From Chara braunii (taxonomy: Eukaryota > Streptophyta > Charophyceae > Charales > Characeae): 20,310 nt of DNA. Where the stretch lies: assembly GCA_003427395.1 (NCBI GenBank), contig BFEA01000020.1, forward strand, positions 2,099,688 to 2,119,997, written 5' to 3'. Below the pieces are notes generated by a model. That model made no database searches and was not told the DNA's origin. It worked only from the letters and a program-made list of their open reading frames with translations. The translations under genes and the position numbers were made by a program. Positions 1 to 7,709 of the stretch are shown here, in pieces; positions within the stretch are counted from its first letter, which is position 1; every line of letters starts with the position of its first letter.

Positions 1-122
1 CACCCAAATCAACAAAATGACAAGTTTGACATCATCTACCCTAGGGGAAACATCACCGAAGTATCCCAAGGTGAAGCGTAACACACCCCAGCACCCAAAT
101 CAACAAAAATCGCAGTTTTGAC
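1..122. repeat. Two ~30-bp direct repeats
   Basis: A segment beginning CACCCAAATCAACAAAA and ending in a TTTGACA-type word occurs at about 1-31 and again at about 92-122. The second copy has small differences (AATCGCAGT in place of TGACAAGT). The spacing of ~91 bp suggests the end of a tandem array that extends left of the window. No coding potential is apparent. The second copy runs directly into the purine microsatellite. Confidence 0.7.
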
Positions 123-260
123 AAGAGGAGGAGGGGGAGAAGGAGGAGAGGGAGAAAGAAAAGGAAAGGAAGAAGAAGAAGAAGAAGAAGAAGAAGAAGA
201 AGAGGGAGAAAGAAGAAGGAGAGAAGAAGGAGAAGAAGAAGAAGAAGAAGAAGAAGGGGG
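123..260. repeat. (GGA/GAA)n purine microsatellite
   Basis: About 138 bp of almost pure purine on the plus strand, made of GGA, GAA and GAAG units. Any frame through it gives poly-Glu, poly-Arg/Lys or, on the other strand, poly-Ser/Leu. Open frames here are composition artefacts. Purine mirror-repeat tracts of this kind can form triplex DNA in general, but nothing in the sequence shows that here. Confidence 0.9.
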
Positions 261-639
261 AGGCCTCCCTCCTCTTTCACTCACCTCTCGCTGGTCTCTA
301 GGCAGTGGAGTCCCAATGCTTGGTTCTAGCCTCCTGAGTATGGCTTTTTCTCCCTCCCAAGCTTTCTGTTCTTTCCCTCACACCTCTCCTCTAGCTATGG
401 CAGGCTCCTATCTTTAAGGCTGTGGAGCCCTTCCCTCTAGAAGGGCTAAGGGAACCCCTTTCAGCCTTTCCTCCTACCTCACAGCCTGAGGACTATGGCG
501 GATCACCTCCCTTGCCTTTCTCTAGCCTCTAGACCTCCTCCCTCAGCCCTATCACCATAGCCAGACTCCAGGCTAGCTCCGACTCTCACTCCCTTGCTTC
601 ACTTCCACTTGGACTCTCTCCTAGACTCATTTGGGCAGC
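261..639. other. Gene-free C/T-rich stretch with one small hairpin
   Basis: No convincing gene. It contains a 7-bp hairpin at 427-446 (GCCCTTC / GAAGGGC with a 6-nt loop), which starts the hairpin-rich character of the following kilobases. Otherwise it is C/T-rich without a recognisable repeat. Confidence 0.5.
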
Positions 640-810
640 ATGGGCACCTCTCATGCTCAAATGAGAGTGCCGGCCTGCACCTCCAGCTTATGTAGGCTGG
701 ACAGGTGCACCGCCCAACCTCTAGGCCTCTCCAAGTGCCTCTAGGTGGGCCGAGGTACCCCCCAAGGCCAAATTTCCGGTTTTGGCCTATCCGGAGGTAC
801 CTGGGCCTCA
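640..810. repeat. Hairpin block A1: four adjacent stem-loops
   Basis: Four consecutive inverted repeats of unrelated sequence nearly fill this stretch. (1) 643-671: CTCTCAT/ATGAGAG extended by GGCA/TGCC across a 1-nt bulge. (2) 676-709: TGCACCT plus CCAGC pairing with GCTGG plus AGGTGCA. (3) 712-750: imperfect, GCCC, ACCT and AGGC pairing with GCCT, AGGT and GGGC. (4) 753-802: outer AGGTACC/GGTACCT and inner GGCCAAA/TTTGGCC. They abut with gaps of only a few bases. No gene is seen. Confidence 0.75.
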
Positions 811-1032
811 TTTCGGCCAGGTACATGCAGCCTGTGAGGCCGATACCTTCTCGGACTACCCCTTGGTCTACCCCGGCCTCTTTTTACTTCAAAAAGAGCT
901 GCCTTTTGGGGTACTACTTCCCAAAATGCAGCCTTTACTGAATTTTCAGGGCCCGAAGGCCCATTTTTCGTCTTTTTTCTGGTCTAGGACTCTTTTGGGA
1001 AGGCCGTTGCATTTTTCCAAGTGGCGGCTCCA

Positions 1033-1407
1033 ATCTCAGCCTTGGATTTGGCTGAGATCCATGGTTTCCATCATTTCGAGCTACTCCAAGTTCCCCTTGG
1101 TTCAAATTTGAGCTCCCACCTTCAATTTTCCAACTTTCTGGTGTATTTGGCCCAAACCTTGGGCCAAATACTCAATTTTTGTCTTCTTCCTCTTTTGTTT
1201 TCCCTCCCTTTTGCTGCCAACTCATTCCGGAGCTAGCCGTTTTGTGTCCGCCCACAAAAAAGGTTAGATCTCCTCCTCCGCAAGATCAGATCTCAGATCT
1301 AAGGCCCAAAAATGAGTCGGCCAACTCACATCAACATTTTTCCTTATTTTTGCTGCTTAAATTCAGATATTGCAGAGATAATGCCCTAAGGACCTTATCT
1401 CTGCAAT
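1033..1407. repeat. Hairpin block A2, including two 13-bp perfect stems
   Basis: Three strong hairpins with unrelated stems. 1033-1058: ATCTCAGCC/GGCTGAGAT, 9 bp. 1143-1171: GTATTTGGCCCAA pairs perfectly over 13 bp with its complement across a 3-nt loop ACC. 1369-1407: ATTGCAGAGATAA pairs over 13 bp across a 13-nt loop. A 13-bp perfect stem at a given position and loop size has a chance of about 4^-13. Two within 300 bp are not random. No coding region is supported. Confidence 0.8.
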
Positions 1408-1410
1408 CCG

Positions 1411-1960
1411 GACTGCCCTCGGGGGCTCCTTTTTGCTGCTGCCGCTTCCAGTTTTGAGACCCCCTTGCTCCGATTTTCTCCGGCCAGCCCTTTTTCCACG
1501 TGGAGCCCGTTGGAACTTCGTTTTTCTTGGCCTGGCTGATCCGGGATACTGAGATTGTTGGCCGCCCCCCCCCTTACTGCCGCTACTCCCTCTCCTCTTT
1601 CCCTTCGGCACCTCCCGCCGGCGCTTGCCGCGGCGGTGCTTAGCATTTTCATCCGAACCCCCTGGCCCGTAAGATCCCGTCCACCTGATGTTATGTTATT
1701 TTATTTTTTGTTGTTGTTCTATTTGATCCAGGGTCCCCTTGGGTCGCCTCAGGTGCCTTCCGTCTTTCCCGCCTCGCGCCCGTCTTCTCCGTTCTGTCGA
1801 CAGTTCCTGCCGGCGCCCGACTTCTCCTCCTTTTCTTATTTCTCCTAGCCCCTCCTCTTCGTCCGGCGTCATCCTGGGTGACGGCCCGCTCTCGCGCGTC
1901 CCCCCTCTTGGGCTGGTCGCCAACTACCCTGCCAACGGCATCCGACCTTCGGCCCCTGTC
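1411..1960. other. Gene-free pyrimidine-rich stretch
   Basis: C/T-rich on the plus strand with several short open frames whose translations are dominated by Ser, Pro and Leu. None resembles a protein I know. No RNA gene is visible. No repeat stronger than short CT words is seen. Confidence 0.5.
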
Positions 1961-1961
1961 C

Positions 1962-2250
1962 GCGGCTCCTGACACTTTTTTATTCCGTCAATACCCAATC
2001 TGCTAGTGGTTCCGCTGGTGCCGCCATTTTATCTAGGCCCACGCGGTCCCTGGCACTTCGGCCCGCCTGCATTATGTCTTTCCCTTGGTCTCACGCGATT
2101 CCCGGTACTTCGCCCTGCTGGCAGTCCCCTGGTCCCGGGTGGTCCCCGACACTTTGTCCTGCTGGTACCACCCCGTCCTTCGATCCCATGTGGTCCCCGA
2201 CACTCCCGCCCCACCTGCACCACGTCTTTCCTTGGTGCTCTTGACGTCCT
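1962..2250. repeat. Degenerate ~50-bp tandem repeat, about six units
   Basis: Recurring units with the form G(C/T)GGTCCC-(C/T)GGCACTT-CG-CCTGCTGG begin near 1962, 2006, 2043, 2095, 2139 and 2190, a spacing of 37-52 bp. The best-preserved pair are the units at 2139 and 2190, which share GTGGTCCCCGACACT. A Pro/Leu-rich open frame on the plus strand from 2006 owes part of its length to this array and is not a gene I would call. The array is diverged, so it is old or gene-converted rather than freshly expanded. Confidence 0.65.
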
Positions 2251-2660
2251 TCCGCCTTACAGCGATCTCCGCTCCCTGCTCCTATTGCGTCCCGCAGGCT
2301 ATTCCGTTTCGGGTGCCGGCTCCCACCTACGTTGCGGTCTCCTTGCCCCTCCTGCCGCCGCGTCGCATCAGCGCCTTGCGCCCTGTCCCTTCCCACTTCC
2401 TTCCTTCCCTTGCTGCGCACCTCCTATGCTACTACCGACTTCCCGGCGGCCCTTCTCCGTCCTTGGGGAAAGAGTCGCCCCCGCTATTCTCTCACAGTCC
2501 TTTGCCGCTTCCTGCTTAGACAACCCCTTTCTAGTTTGGCGGCCCCGACGACTTTGGGCAGCCTCTGGCTTCCTACTGTTCGTGCCCATGCTTTCGCTCT
2601 TTCCAGCATTCACGCCTCCGGTTTTCTCCGTCGTGCACAAATTGGTCATATAAAGTCTCT
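2251..2660. other. Gene-free stretch
   Basis: C/T-rich DNA following the ~50-bp repeat. A plus-strand open frame continues to 2653, but its product is low-complexity (Pro, Leu, Ser) with no recognisable domain. Nothing else is supported. Confidence 0.45.
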
Positions 2661-2666
2661 CGAGTG

Positions 2667-3484
2667 ATGGGAAACCATTCGGGACTCACCAGTCCCGACA
2701 ACGTCACTCCAGCCCCAAGGCAAAATCGCGGGCTCACTGTGAGCCCTTGATCTGCCAAGATCCAGGGTTGACTGTGGTCGCACCACAGCCACAACCTTCG
2801 TGTGGGGCAGTTTCTTTAACTGCCCCATTTTATTTTTCCTTTTCTTTTTCCCAGCTATCTCGGAATCTCACGAGATAGCTGGGCTTCTGCCATTTCCAAA
2901 TCTATTTTTCTTTCATTTTTCTGATAAGGGGTTGGAGAGATACAACCTCTTACAGTTTGATGTATCTGGACCCTTTTCCAGGGCAGATACATCGAGGAAA
3001 AGGTTGTACCTAGCCTTTTCCTTAGTGGCCCTTCAAGGCTCCCTTCAAAAACGGGAGCCTGACAGTTGCCTCTGGCAGCTTGTACCAGAGGTAACACCTC
3101 GTGAGGACAAGTGTCCTCACTGAAAATAAAGAAAAGAAAAAAGAAAAAAAACTTCTTAATTTTTACTGCACCCGGCTTCTATCTCAGCCAGGTGCGTGTT
3201 GTTGCATGCAACAGCTCTCCACCCTTCTCTCTGCCCTCCCCTGAAAACGAGGAGGGCAGTTGTCAGTTTGGGAGGAGTTGGACCTCCCCTCCCAACTGCC
3301 TCGTCCTCCCTCTCTCTCCTTCACTTCCACTTCCTCAGTTCCTTTCCCCACACGCGCACGCTGTGAGCCGCGAGATCTGAGATCTCGCGGCCACAGTCAT
3401 TCTTCCCAAATCGAAGTGGGAGCTCTTCTTGCTCCCACACAGTCAAAAGACTGTTCTTTTTGGTCTCATGAGGCAGGTTGCCTC
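2667..3484. repeat. Hairpin block B: about 19 consecutive distinct stem-loops
   Basis: The densest hairpin run in the window. Perfect or G-U-tolerant stems follow each other: 2680-2697 (CGGGACT), 2730-2746 (GGGCTCA), 2766-2796 (GGTTG plus CTGTGG), 2803-2827 (TGGGGCAGTT, 10 bp), 2850-2883 (CCCAGCTATCTCG, 13 bp), 2926-2951 (AAGGGGTTG), 2959-2993 (GATGTATCTG, 10 bp), 2995-3022 (AGGAAAAGG), 3036-3060 (AGGCTCCC), 3065-3095 (GTTGCCTCTGG), 3101-3120 (GTGAGGACA), 3168-3195, 3200-3213, 3231-3259 (CTGCCCTCC), 3264-3298, 3361-3396, 3416-3438 (GTGGGAGC), 3439-3454 (ACAGTC), 3470-3484 (GAGGCA). The 3361-3396 hairpin has a 12-bp stem, a 1-nt centre and a further 5 bp beyond one bulge. Stem sequences are unrelated to each other. 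No gene is seen. Confidence 0.85.
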
Positions 3485-3497
3485 GTTTTTGTTTTGT

Positions 3498-3558
3498 TTC
3501 TCTTCCCTTTTTTTTTTTTTTTTTTNTTTCTCTTCCCTTTTTTTTTTTTTTTTTTTTT
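3498..3558. repeat. Duplicated poly-T tract containing an ambiguous base
   Basis: The word TTTCTCTTCCC followed by a long T-run occurs twice in tandem, from about 3498 and from 3527. The single N at 3526 lies between them. The ambiguous base and the homopolymers mean that the length and even the duplication could be an assembly artefact. Confidence 0.75.
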
Positions 3559-3581
3559 ACAGTTTTTTTTGTTTCAGCCCC

Positions 3582-3726
3582 CCCCGTTGTTCCTGTTTGG
3601 CCGAGCTATCACAGCTCACGAACGGGGAGGTAGGAAGAAAACAAACAATAAAAAAAAAAAGAGAGAAAAATTAAAAAAAAGAAACTTACCTGAAACTCGT
3701 CTGCATACCCCCGAGTTCTGGGGGTA
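3582..3726. repeat. Two hairpins flanking an A-rich tract
   Basis: 3582-3627 is a nested hairpin: outer CCCCGTT/AACGGGG and inner GAGCT/AGCTC around a 5-nt loop. 3706-3726 is TACCCCC/GGGGGTA with a 7-nt loop. The A-rich stretch 3640-3684 lies between them. At about 3682-3693 the minus strand reads CAGGTAAGTTT, a good splice-donor match, but nothing else supports an exon here. Confidence 0.65.
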
Positions 3727-3804
3727 GATTCATTCGATTTTGCTCATCATGCGCTTGGGTCCATGACGAGGGCCAACCTCAGGTAGGCAGGTAGGTGGCT
3801 GCCC

Positions 3805-3882
<78 letters not shown>
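3805..3882. repeat. (CT)n microsatellite
   Basis: About 78 bp of CT dinucleotide with one TT interruption near 3826, followed by a short TG run. Charged Glu/Arg repeat frames on the minus strand across it are artefacts. Confidence 0.95.
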
Positions 3883-3888
<6 letters not shown>

Positions 3889-3903
3889 ACCTGGACGTTA
3901 TCG

Positions 3904-4019
3904 GCGCCGGATTCAGGCGCAGAAGCTGGTTGTCGAGGAGCCACTTCCTGATGCGTCGGTGAAAACCCGACGTAACAGTCTGGCGCAGTTCCATCCCCCC
4001 GTTCGTTCGAGACGAACGG
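3904..4019. repeat. Hairpins after the CT tract
   Basis: 3904-3920 pairs GCGCC with GGCGC. 3999-4019 pairs CCGTTCGT perfectly (8 bp) with ACGAACGG across a 5-nt loop TCGAG. The A-rich segment 4030-4140 that follows holds no gene. Confidence 0.6.
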
Positions 4020-4168
4020 TTGTTCCAATGGAAAAAAAAGAAGACGAAAAGAGAAAAAAGAAAAAAAATCTAAACTAAATCTAAGAAAAATCTAAAATCT
4101 AAGAATCTAAAAAAAAGACAGAAAAAAAACAAAAAAAAGGAAACCACCTTACCTGGGATGAAACGGCT

Positions 4169-4280
4169 GCCCGTTGAAAACGGGCGCCCTCTGAAACCTG
4201 CTGAGGACTACAGTCCTCAACCCTCTTCCCTGGGCGCCATCTCGCGCAGCCTTATTGAAGTCGTTGGCTTAAGCCAACGA
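4169..4280. repeat. Two hairpins and a 20-bp perfect palindrome
   Basis: 4169-4185 pairs GCCCGTT with AACGGGC across a 3-nt loop. 4202-4219 pairs TGAGGACT with AGTCCTCA across 2 nt. 4261-4280 is the perfect palindrome TCGTTGGCTTAAGCCAACGA with no central loop. They continue the dense series of unrelated inverted repeats up to the U6 fragment. Confidence 0.8.
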
Positions 4281-4309
4281 TAGGGATCTCGTCGAAATAC
4301 AGACCTGAG

Positions 4310-4333
4310 TTCGATTCCCTTTGGGGAATCGAA
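4310..4333. repeat. 10-bp hairpin containing a tRNA B-box-like word
   Basis: TTCGATTCCC (4310-4319) pairs perfectly with GGGAATCGAA (4324-4333) across a 4-nt loop. With the preceding G, the left arm reads GTTCGATTCCC, the consensus of a tRNA T-loop and Pol III B box. No tRNA cloverleaf can be drawn around it. It abuts the terminal T-run of the U6 fragment on the other strand. A second B-box-like word lies at about 4504-4513 (GGTTCGATCC), inside the hairpin at 4484-4554. Confidence 0.6.
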
Positions 4334-4393
4334 AAAATTTGGACCATTTCTCAATTTATGCGTGTCATCCTTGCGCAGGGGCCACGCTAATCT
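4332..4393 (-). pseudogene. 5'-truncated U6 snRNA copy
   Basis: On the minus strand, about 62 nt match the 3' part of U6 snRNA, from GATTAGC through the internal stem-loop (TGGCCCCTGCGCAAGGATG) to GAAATGGTCCAAATTTTTT. By memory of the conserved U6 sequence there are about three differences: CGTGG for CATGG, CATAAAT for CACAAAT, and TTGAG for TCGAG. The AGC triad, internal stem-loop and terminal T-run are present. The 5' stem-loop and the ACAGAGA box are missing and replaced by unrelated GC-rich sequence containing GGCC inverted repeats. It therefore cannot work as a normal U6. It could be a retro-copied fragment or part of a chimeric Pol III-type element. Confidence 0.85.
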
Positions 4394-4429
4394 CGCGCGG
4401 CCAATCTCGGCCATGCGATCTGCTCAATC

Positions 4430-4584
4430 GTGCGGTCGGGATTGACCGCGCTATTCAAAATGCAGCTCCAAAAAGGAGTTGCACCCAGTAGGCAAGTTTT
4501 TCGGGTTCGATCCCTGCATCCGCAGGGTGACAATCTGATGCAGTACCTACTGGGCTAGCTCCTATCACGAGAGGGATAGGAGCT
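4430..4584. repeat. Hairpins next to the U6 fragment
   Basis: 4430-4451: GTGCGGTC/GACCGCGC, 8 bp with one wobble. 4461-4483: TGCAGCTCC/GGAGTTGCA, 9 bp with one wobble and an AAAAA loop. 4484-4554: outer CCCAGTAGG/CCTACTGGG (9 bp) enclosing CTGCATC/GATGCAG and a B-box-like word. 4557-4584: AGCTCCTATC/GATAGGAGCT, 10 perfect bp. The 4484-4554 unit is a long composite fold that superficially recalls a tRNA-like domain but has no anticodon arm. Confidence 0.75.
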
Positions 4585-4589
4585 GCTCG

Positions 4590-4600
4590 TTTATATAAAG
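4590..4600 (+). promoter_or_regulatory. TATA-box-like word
   Basis: TTTATATAAAG matches a TATA-box consensus and directly follows the 4557-4584 hairpin. No transcript or open frame downstream supports real promoter activity. The same word could occur by chance. Confidence 0.2.
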
Positions 4601-4630
4601 AGCTCGGCCTTCACCTTCCTGCCTGCCTGT

Positions 4631-4732
4631 GGCCTTGCAGGCCTTACCTGCAAGTGGCCCTGCCATACCGGTTAGCCGCGTGACGGCGGCTTGATTGGCC
4701 GTCAAACCGGGTAGGCCTCGGCATCGGCCTAT
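4631..4732. repeat. Hairpins including a three-way-junction-like fold
   Basis: 4631-4659 pairs CTTGCAGG with CCTGCAAG, plus GGC with GCC across a bulge. At about 4669-4708 an outer CCGGTT/AACCGG encloses two small hairpins (GCCG/CGGC and TTGA/TCAA), giving a three-way-junction shape. At about 4711-4732 GTAGGCC pairs with GGCCTATC-type bases. The region 4740-4918 shows no gene. Confidence 0.6.
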
Positions 4733-4918
4733 CTGCCCCCAGGTTCGAAGTCGAGTCCCGCGGCCTTAGGAAACAACAAAACTTCCTATTCCTCCTGCGC
4801 CACGGCCCCATATCCGGAGCAAACCTCTTTTCAGCTCATCTAGGCTCTGAATCGCGCGGCTTAGCAACCGAGCGACATTATTATAAGTAGGATAGGTTTA
4901 ATTTTAGCATTCCCTTAT

Positions 4919-5150
4919 CCGCACGTTCTTGCGGCTTCGACAAAAGCAAAGCATTGTCGTTCACATCCGTTACCCTTGGACGCCACACGCGTCCGGACTA
5001 AAGTATGAAAAACTTTTATCTGTCGGTCATATGTCAGGTCTGAATAAACTTTGGCACCGTCAGTCTCATCAAGTTCTTTAATTCAGCGAAAGCGCCGGAC
5101 AGTGTCCGACATTGAAAATCCCCGGCAAATACCTTGTCAGGGTATTTGCC
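4919..5150. repeat. Hairpin block C end
   Basis: Stems at 4919-4934 (CCGCA), 4978-4994 (GGACGC/GCGTCC), 5096-5108 (CGGACA/TGTCCG with a single central G) and 5124-5150 (GGCAAATACC/GGTATTTGCC, 10 perfect bp, 7-nt loop). The intervening sequence is not rRNA or a snRNA that I recognise. Confidence 0.7.
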
Positions 5151-5463
5151 CCGACAACGGCGCGATGGCAAACTCCCTCTCAGAGTTCGATAGTCTTCGT
5201 CTTGATGTCGGGCTGGGGGGAGGGTCGCAAGACCGCTCCGATACCAGTGTAACAAGGCGGAGACAGGGCAGCGAGGCTGGGAAAGGGAGGGAGAGTGAGA
5301 GCACACACACACACTCAGTCAACTCGACGTAGACTCGACACGACTCGACAGACGCAGACACAAAGTCCCAAAGTCGCAAAGTCACAGCCTTGGATTCCTG
5401 AACACAATGTCGAAGCATGGTCACACTGAACACAAGCTTTGAGGCTGAAAACTGGTTGCCCGT
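5151..5463. other. Gene-free stretch with short simple repeats
   Basis: Contains a short CA run near 5300-5313, three ACTCGAC words at about 5322-5350, and three AAAGTC words at about 5361-5388. A 175-aa minus-strand frame (5664-5137) crosses it. That frame has no recognisable domain and overlaps strong hairpins, so I do not call it a gene. Confidence 0.45.
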
Positions 5464-5546
5464 ACTGGGCTTGAGTCCAGTCTTAAGTACCGGACTCAAG
5501 TTCAGTCCCGAGGGCAGAAGTGCAAATTGCCTCAGGGCTGAACTGA
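5464..5546. repeat. Two overlapping hairpins, one of 15 bp
   Basis: ACTGGGCTTGAGTCC (5464-5478) pairs with GGACTCAAGTTCAGT (5492-5506): 15 bp including two adjacent G-U pairs, with a 13-nt loop. The right arm overlaps the start of a second imperfect hairpin at 5501-5546, where TTCAG pairs with CTGAA. The two structures share bases and would exclude each other. Confidence 0.7.
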
Positions 5547-5884
5547 AAATCGAAGGTCTGAATCTGGGCACCAGAATGCCGGATGGCGCCAAGTATCGAA
5601 ATCCGAAAGTGCCAAAAGAGGAATTTGAGAACGAGCGCCAACTGCAGAGGGCGCCAACAGTCAAGGGCCTGGGAACCGAGACCCAAAAATGAAATATGCG
5701 CGGACCAAGGATCGAGCCCTGGCTGAGTCCGTAATAGAGGAGGAAGGAGTGATGGAGAGATGGAGGAGGAGAAGCGGAAGAATAAGGATCCTGTCAATGT
5801 CTCTCTGCAGCGGAACCAGATACTGACCAACGTTGAGGTGTGATGCAGGTGGGACGCCCTGAAGACGAACCCAAGCAATGGCGC

Positions 5885-5893
5885 CAGGTAAGT
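5885..5893 (+). promoter_or_regulatory. Splice-donor-like site
   Basis: CAGGTAAGT is the canonical eukaryotic 5' splice-site consensus. It is followed by a second, weaker CAGGTGAGT. No coding exon is recognisable upstream, so a spliced transcript is possible but unproven. Confidence 0.3.
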
Positions 5894-6040
5894 ACTGCAG
5901 GTGAGTCCCACATATTTTGCATCCGCCCTCGACCTCCTGTCTCTCTACCGCTAGCCTACTCCTCTACTGCAAACAGTGCTGCCCAGCAGCGTAGTAACCT
6001 CGACCTCCAATACTGTCTGCCTGAACTGAAGCTGGACCCA

Positions 6041-6191
6041 GCTATAAATAGCACTGGGTCTACCAGTACCTAGGGCGGCCTGAATCCACACTTCATCCAC
6101 CCTTTCCCTGACCCACCTATGAATAGCACTAATAATCACACTTTCTTCATTTTACCGAACCCTCTTCGGTTCGCACACTTCATCCACCCTT
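6041..6191. repeat. ~80-bp direct repeat, two units
   Basis: CTATAAATAGCACT at about 6042-6055 recurs as CTATGAATAGCACT at 6117-6130. CACACTTCATCCACCCTT at 6087-6104 recurs exactly at 6174-6191. The two parts are in the same order, giving two diverged units of ~76-86 bp. A 6-bp hairpin, CGAACC/GGTTCG, lies at 6156-6173. The first unit's TATAAATA resembles a TATA box, but I see no gene behind it. Confidence 0.65.
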
Positions 6192-6199
6192 GAACTTCA

Positions 6200-6864
6200 C
6201 ACTATTATTCTTTTCTTTCTCATAAGTCAATTAGAATAAAAACCGAAAACCCACAAGACCACAATGGTGAGAATGCCAATAACAACCAGAACGTGCACGA
6301 TTCTGCAACTCAGGGAAATCAAAACCTATACCAAGATGGTTCTCAGGAGAAAATCAGATTATCTCGAGTCTCAAATTTTCACAAGCCTCAAATCATCACA
6401 ACCCCAAGTCCCAATCAGAAACAAAAGACCTCGCATAATACACTCTATAATTCATAAAAGACTGATATACACAAAACAATCCCAACCGTTCTCGCAAAGA
6501 TGAAAGGACGTCAGCGTACGGACAATAGAACCTTACAAGACCTCCACTTGCATTCAACCAAACCTAAAAATCAGCTTTGAGAATGGATAGTCAAACCCAG
6601 AACGTACGCACAATCCCAAAAGTAAGGACTCTCATCCGAGATCAGAGATAAAATTTGGAGACTAATCTTAAAAGCAAAATAAGCAGATGGTTGCCTATTA
6701 ATCTAGCAACTAAGTCTCCCGCATCGTCATGGCCTTCCGAGTGGTTATTTATGAATTGTTAAGAAGTGTTGACACCATTCCACCTCTCTCTTGCTATAGA
6801 CGAGACAACTAAATTGATGATAGTTGTTGGGAGGAGCCAAACCCTCGCCTAAAGCCCAACGGTC
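6200..6864. other. Gene-free AT-rich stretch
   Basis: AT-rich, with no open frame worth calling, no hairpin run and no obvious repeat. It lies immediately 3' of the Gag-like frame on the minus strand. No protease or reverse-transcriptase motif is seen, so the element is not continuous into pol here. Confidence 0.5.
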
Positions 6865-7707
6865 TCACCCTTCAACTCCTCTCTTCGCCATCTTACATCT
6901 GCGAGGGGTATGACCAGTTTTCCCACAACGAGCACATACTATCTTTGACCACTGCTCTCGCCGCCTGCTATTTTTCCGCCCTTTCCAACTTGCAGTTGGC
7001 GATGCATCCTTGTCGTCACACCCCTTTCTAGGATCAGATATAGCAAGCGGTAGAGTCATACCAACTTCTCCCTGAACCCTTCGCTCCTCTGTCCCCTTCT
7101 TGTTTGGAGCGTCAAACGTCCTCTCACAAGTATGAGTTGCAGCATTCCTCACTCTAGCCTGCACCTCTTTTCTCTCAACACATGACTCTCTTTTCTCCTC
7201 TTTGCTCCATCTACGATTTCGTTTGACGATCTTAGCGTCCTTCTGAAACGCACCTCCCATACCGTTAGAGGCGCCTGCTGCAATGTCATTAGGTCTTTTG
7301 CCAAGCCCACTCTTCTCATTATCCACCGACTCCTCTCTTTTCCTCGCTTCCCCCAGAGTATGACAGAGGTGTTGATCGAAATCGCCTTCCACAAAAATTT
7401 CTCGTATTTTATCCCATATAAGCCTCCCTCCTGTCCCATGGATCAAATCTCGCTGCTCTGCATCCGTAAAGTTCATAAGGAAGACAAAGCACTTGTCATA
7501 TTCAGACAACGCCCAGACCTTGCGGGATGCGCGCTCATATTCCATCAGAAAGTGCCCTACTGAAACATAATTGTACTGATCTATCTTCTCCAGATCGCCC
7601 TTGGTCAGTTGTTCCTCACCTAACCGGTACTTATTCCACATGTCATCATAGAACTTCCTCCATGATGACCCCGCTCTTCTAACGAACCCACTGACTTCCG
7701 CCTTCAA
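6865..7707 (-). CDS. Retrotransposon Gag-like protein, 5'-incomplete
   Basis: A 280-codon open frame. Residues ~1-125 are rich in charged and aromatic residues with the look of a capsid-like Gag region (around WRKFYDDMWNKYRLGEE, then VGHFLMEYERASRKVW). The middle is a basic and acidic, low-hydrophobicity linker. Residues 258-271 form a retroviral-type zinc knuckle, C-x2-C-x4-H-x4-C (CARCGKTGHTPRRC), which in this family binds the element's RNA. There is no ATG at the start: the frame opens at TTG, and an in-frame stop lies about 12 nt upstream. The true N-terminus is therefore lost or frameshifted. A second minus-strand frame (7873-7679) overlaps this end and might hold the missing part, but I cannot show that. 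No pol follows. It is probably a degraded LTR-type element, and the style recalls charophyte retroelements. Confidence 0.75.
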   Translation of the reverse strand: MKAEVSGFVRRAGSSWRKFYDDMWNKYRLGEEQLTKGDLEKIDQYNYVSVGHFLMEYERASRKVWALSEYDKCFVFLMNFTDAEQRDLIHGTGGRLIWDKIREIFVEGDFDQHLCHTLGEARKREESVDNEKSGLGKRPNDIAAGASNGMGGAFQKDAKIVKRNRRWSKEEKRESCVERKEVQARVRNAATHTCERTFDAPNKKGTEERRVQGEVGMTLPLAISDPRKGCDDKDASPTASWKGRKNSRRREQWSKIVCARCGKTGHTPRRCKMAKRGVEG

Positions 7708-7709
7708 GC

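Noticed and set aside
2006-2653. 215-codon plus-strand open frame
   Set aside because: It runs through the ~50-bp tandem repeat and C/T-rich DNA, has a Pro/Leu/Ser-rich product, and no domain.
3684-3694. ACTTACCTG words as the 5' end of U1 snRNA (also 4148 and 11621)
   Set aside because: Downstream sequence does not follow U1. On the opposite strand they are simple splice-donor consensus matches.
3747-4028. Arg/Glu repeat proteins on the minus strand at CT tracts (also 10368-10598)
   Set aside because: They are pure translation of (CT)n microsatellites.
5030-5100. Possible small-subunit rRNA fragment (TCAAGTTCTTTAATTC)
   Set aside because: The resemblance to the conserved 18S segment is only partial, and neighbouring rRNA sequence is absent.
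5137-5664. 175-codon minus-strand open frame
   Set aside because: It overlaps strong inverted repeats, has no recognisable domain, and has competing frames of similar quality.
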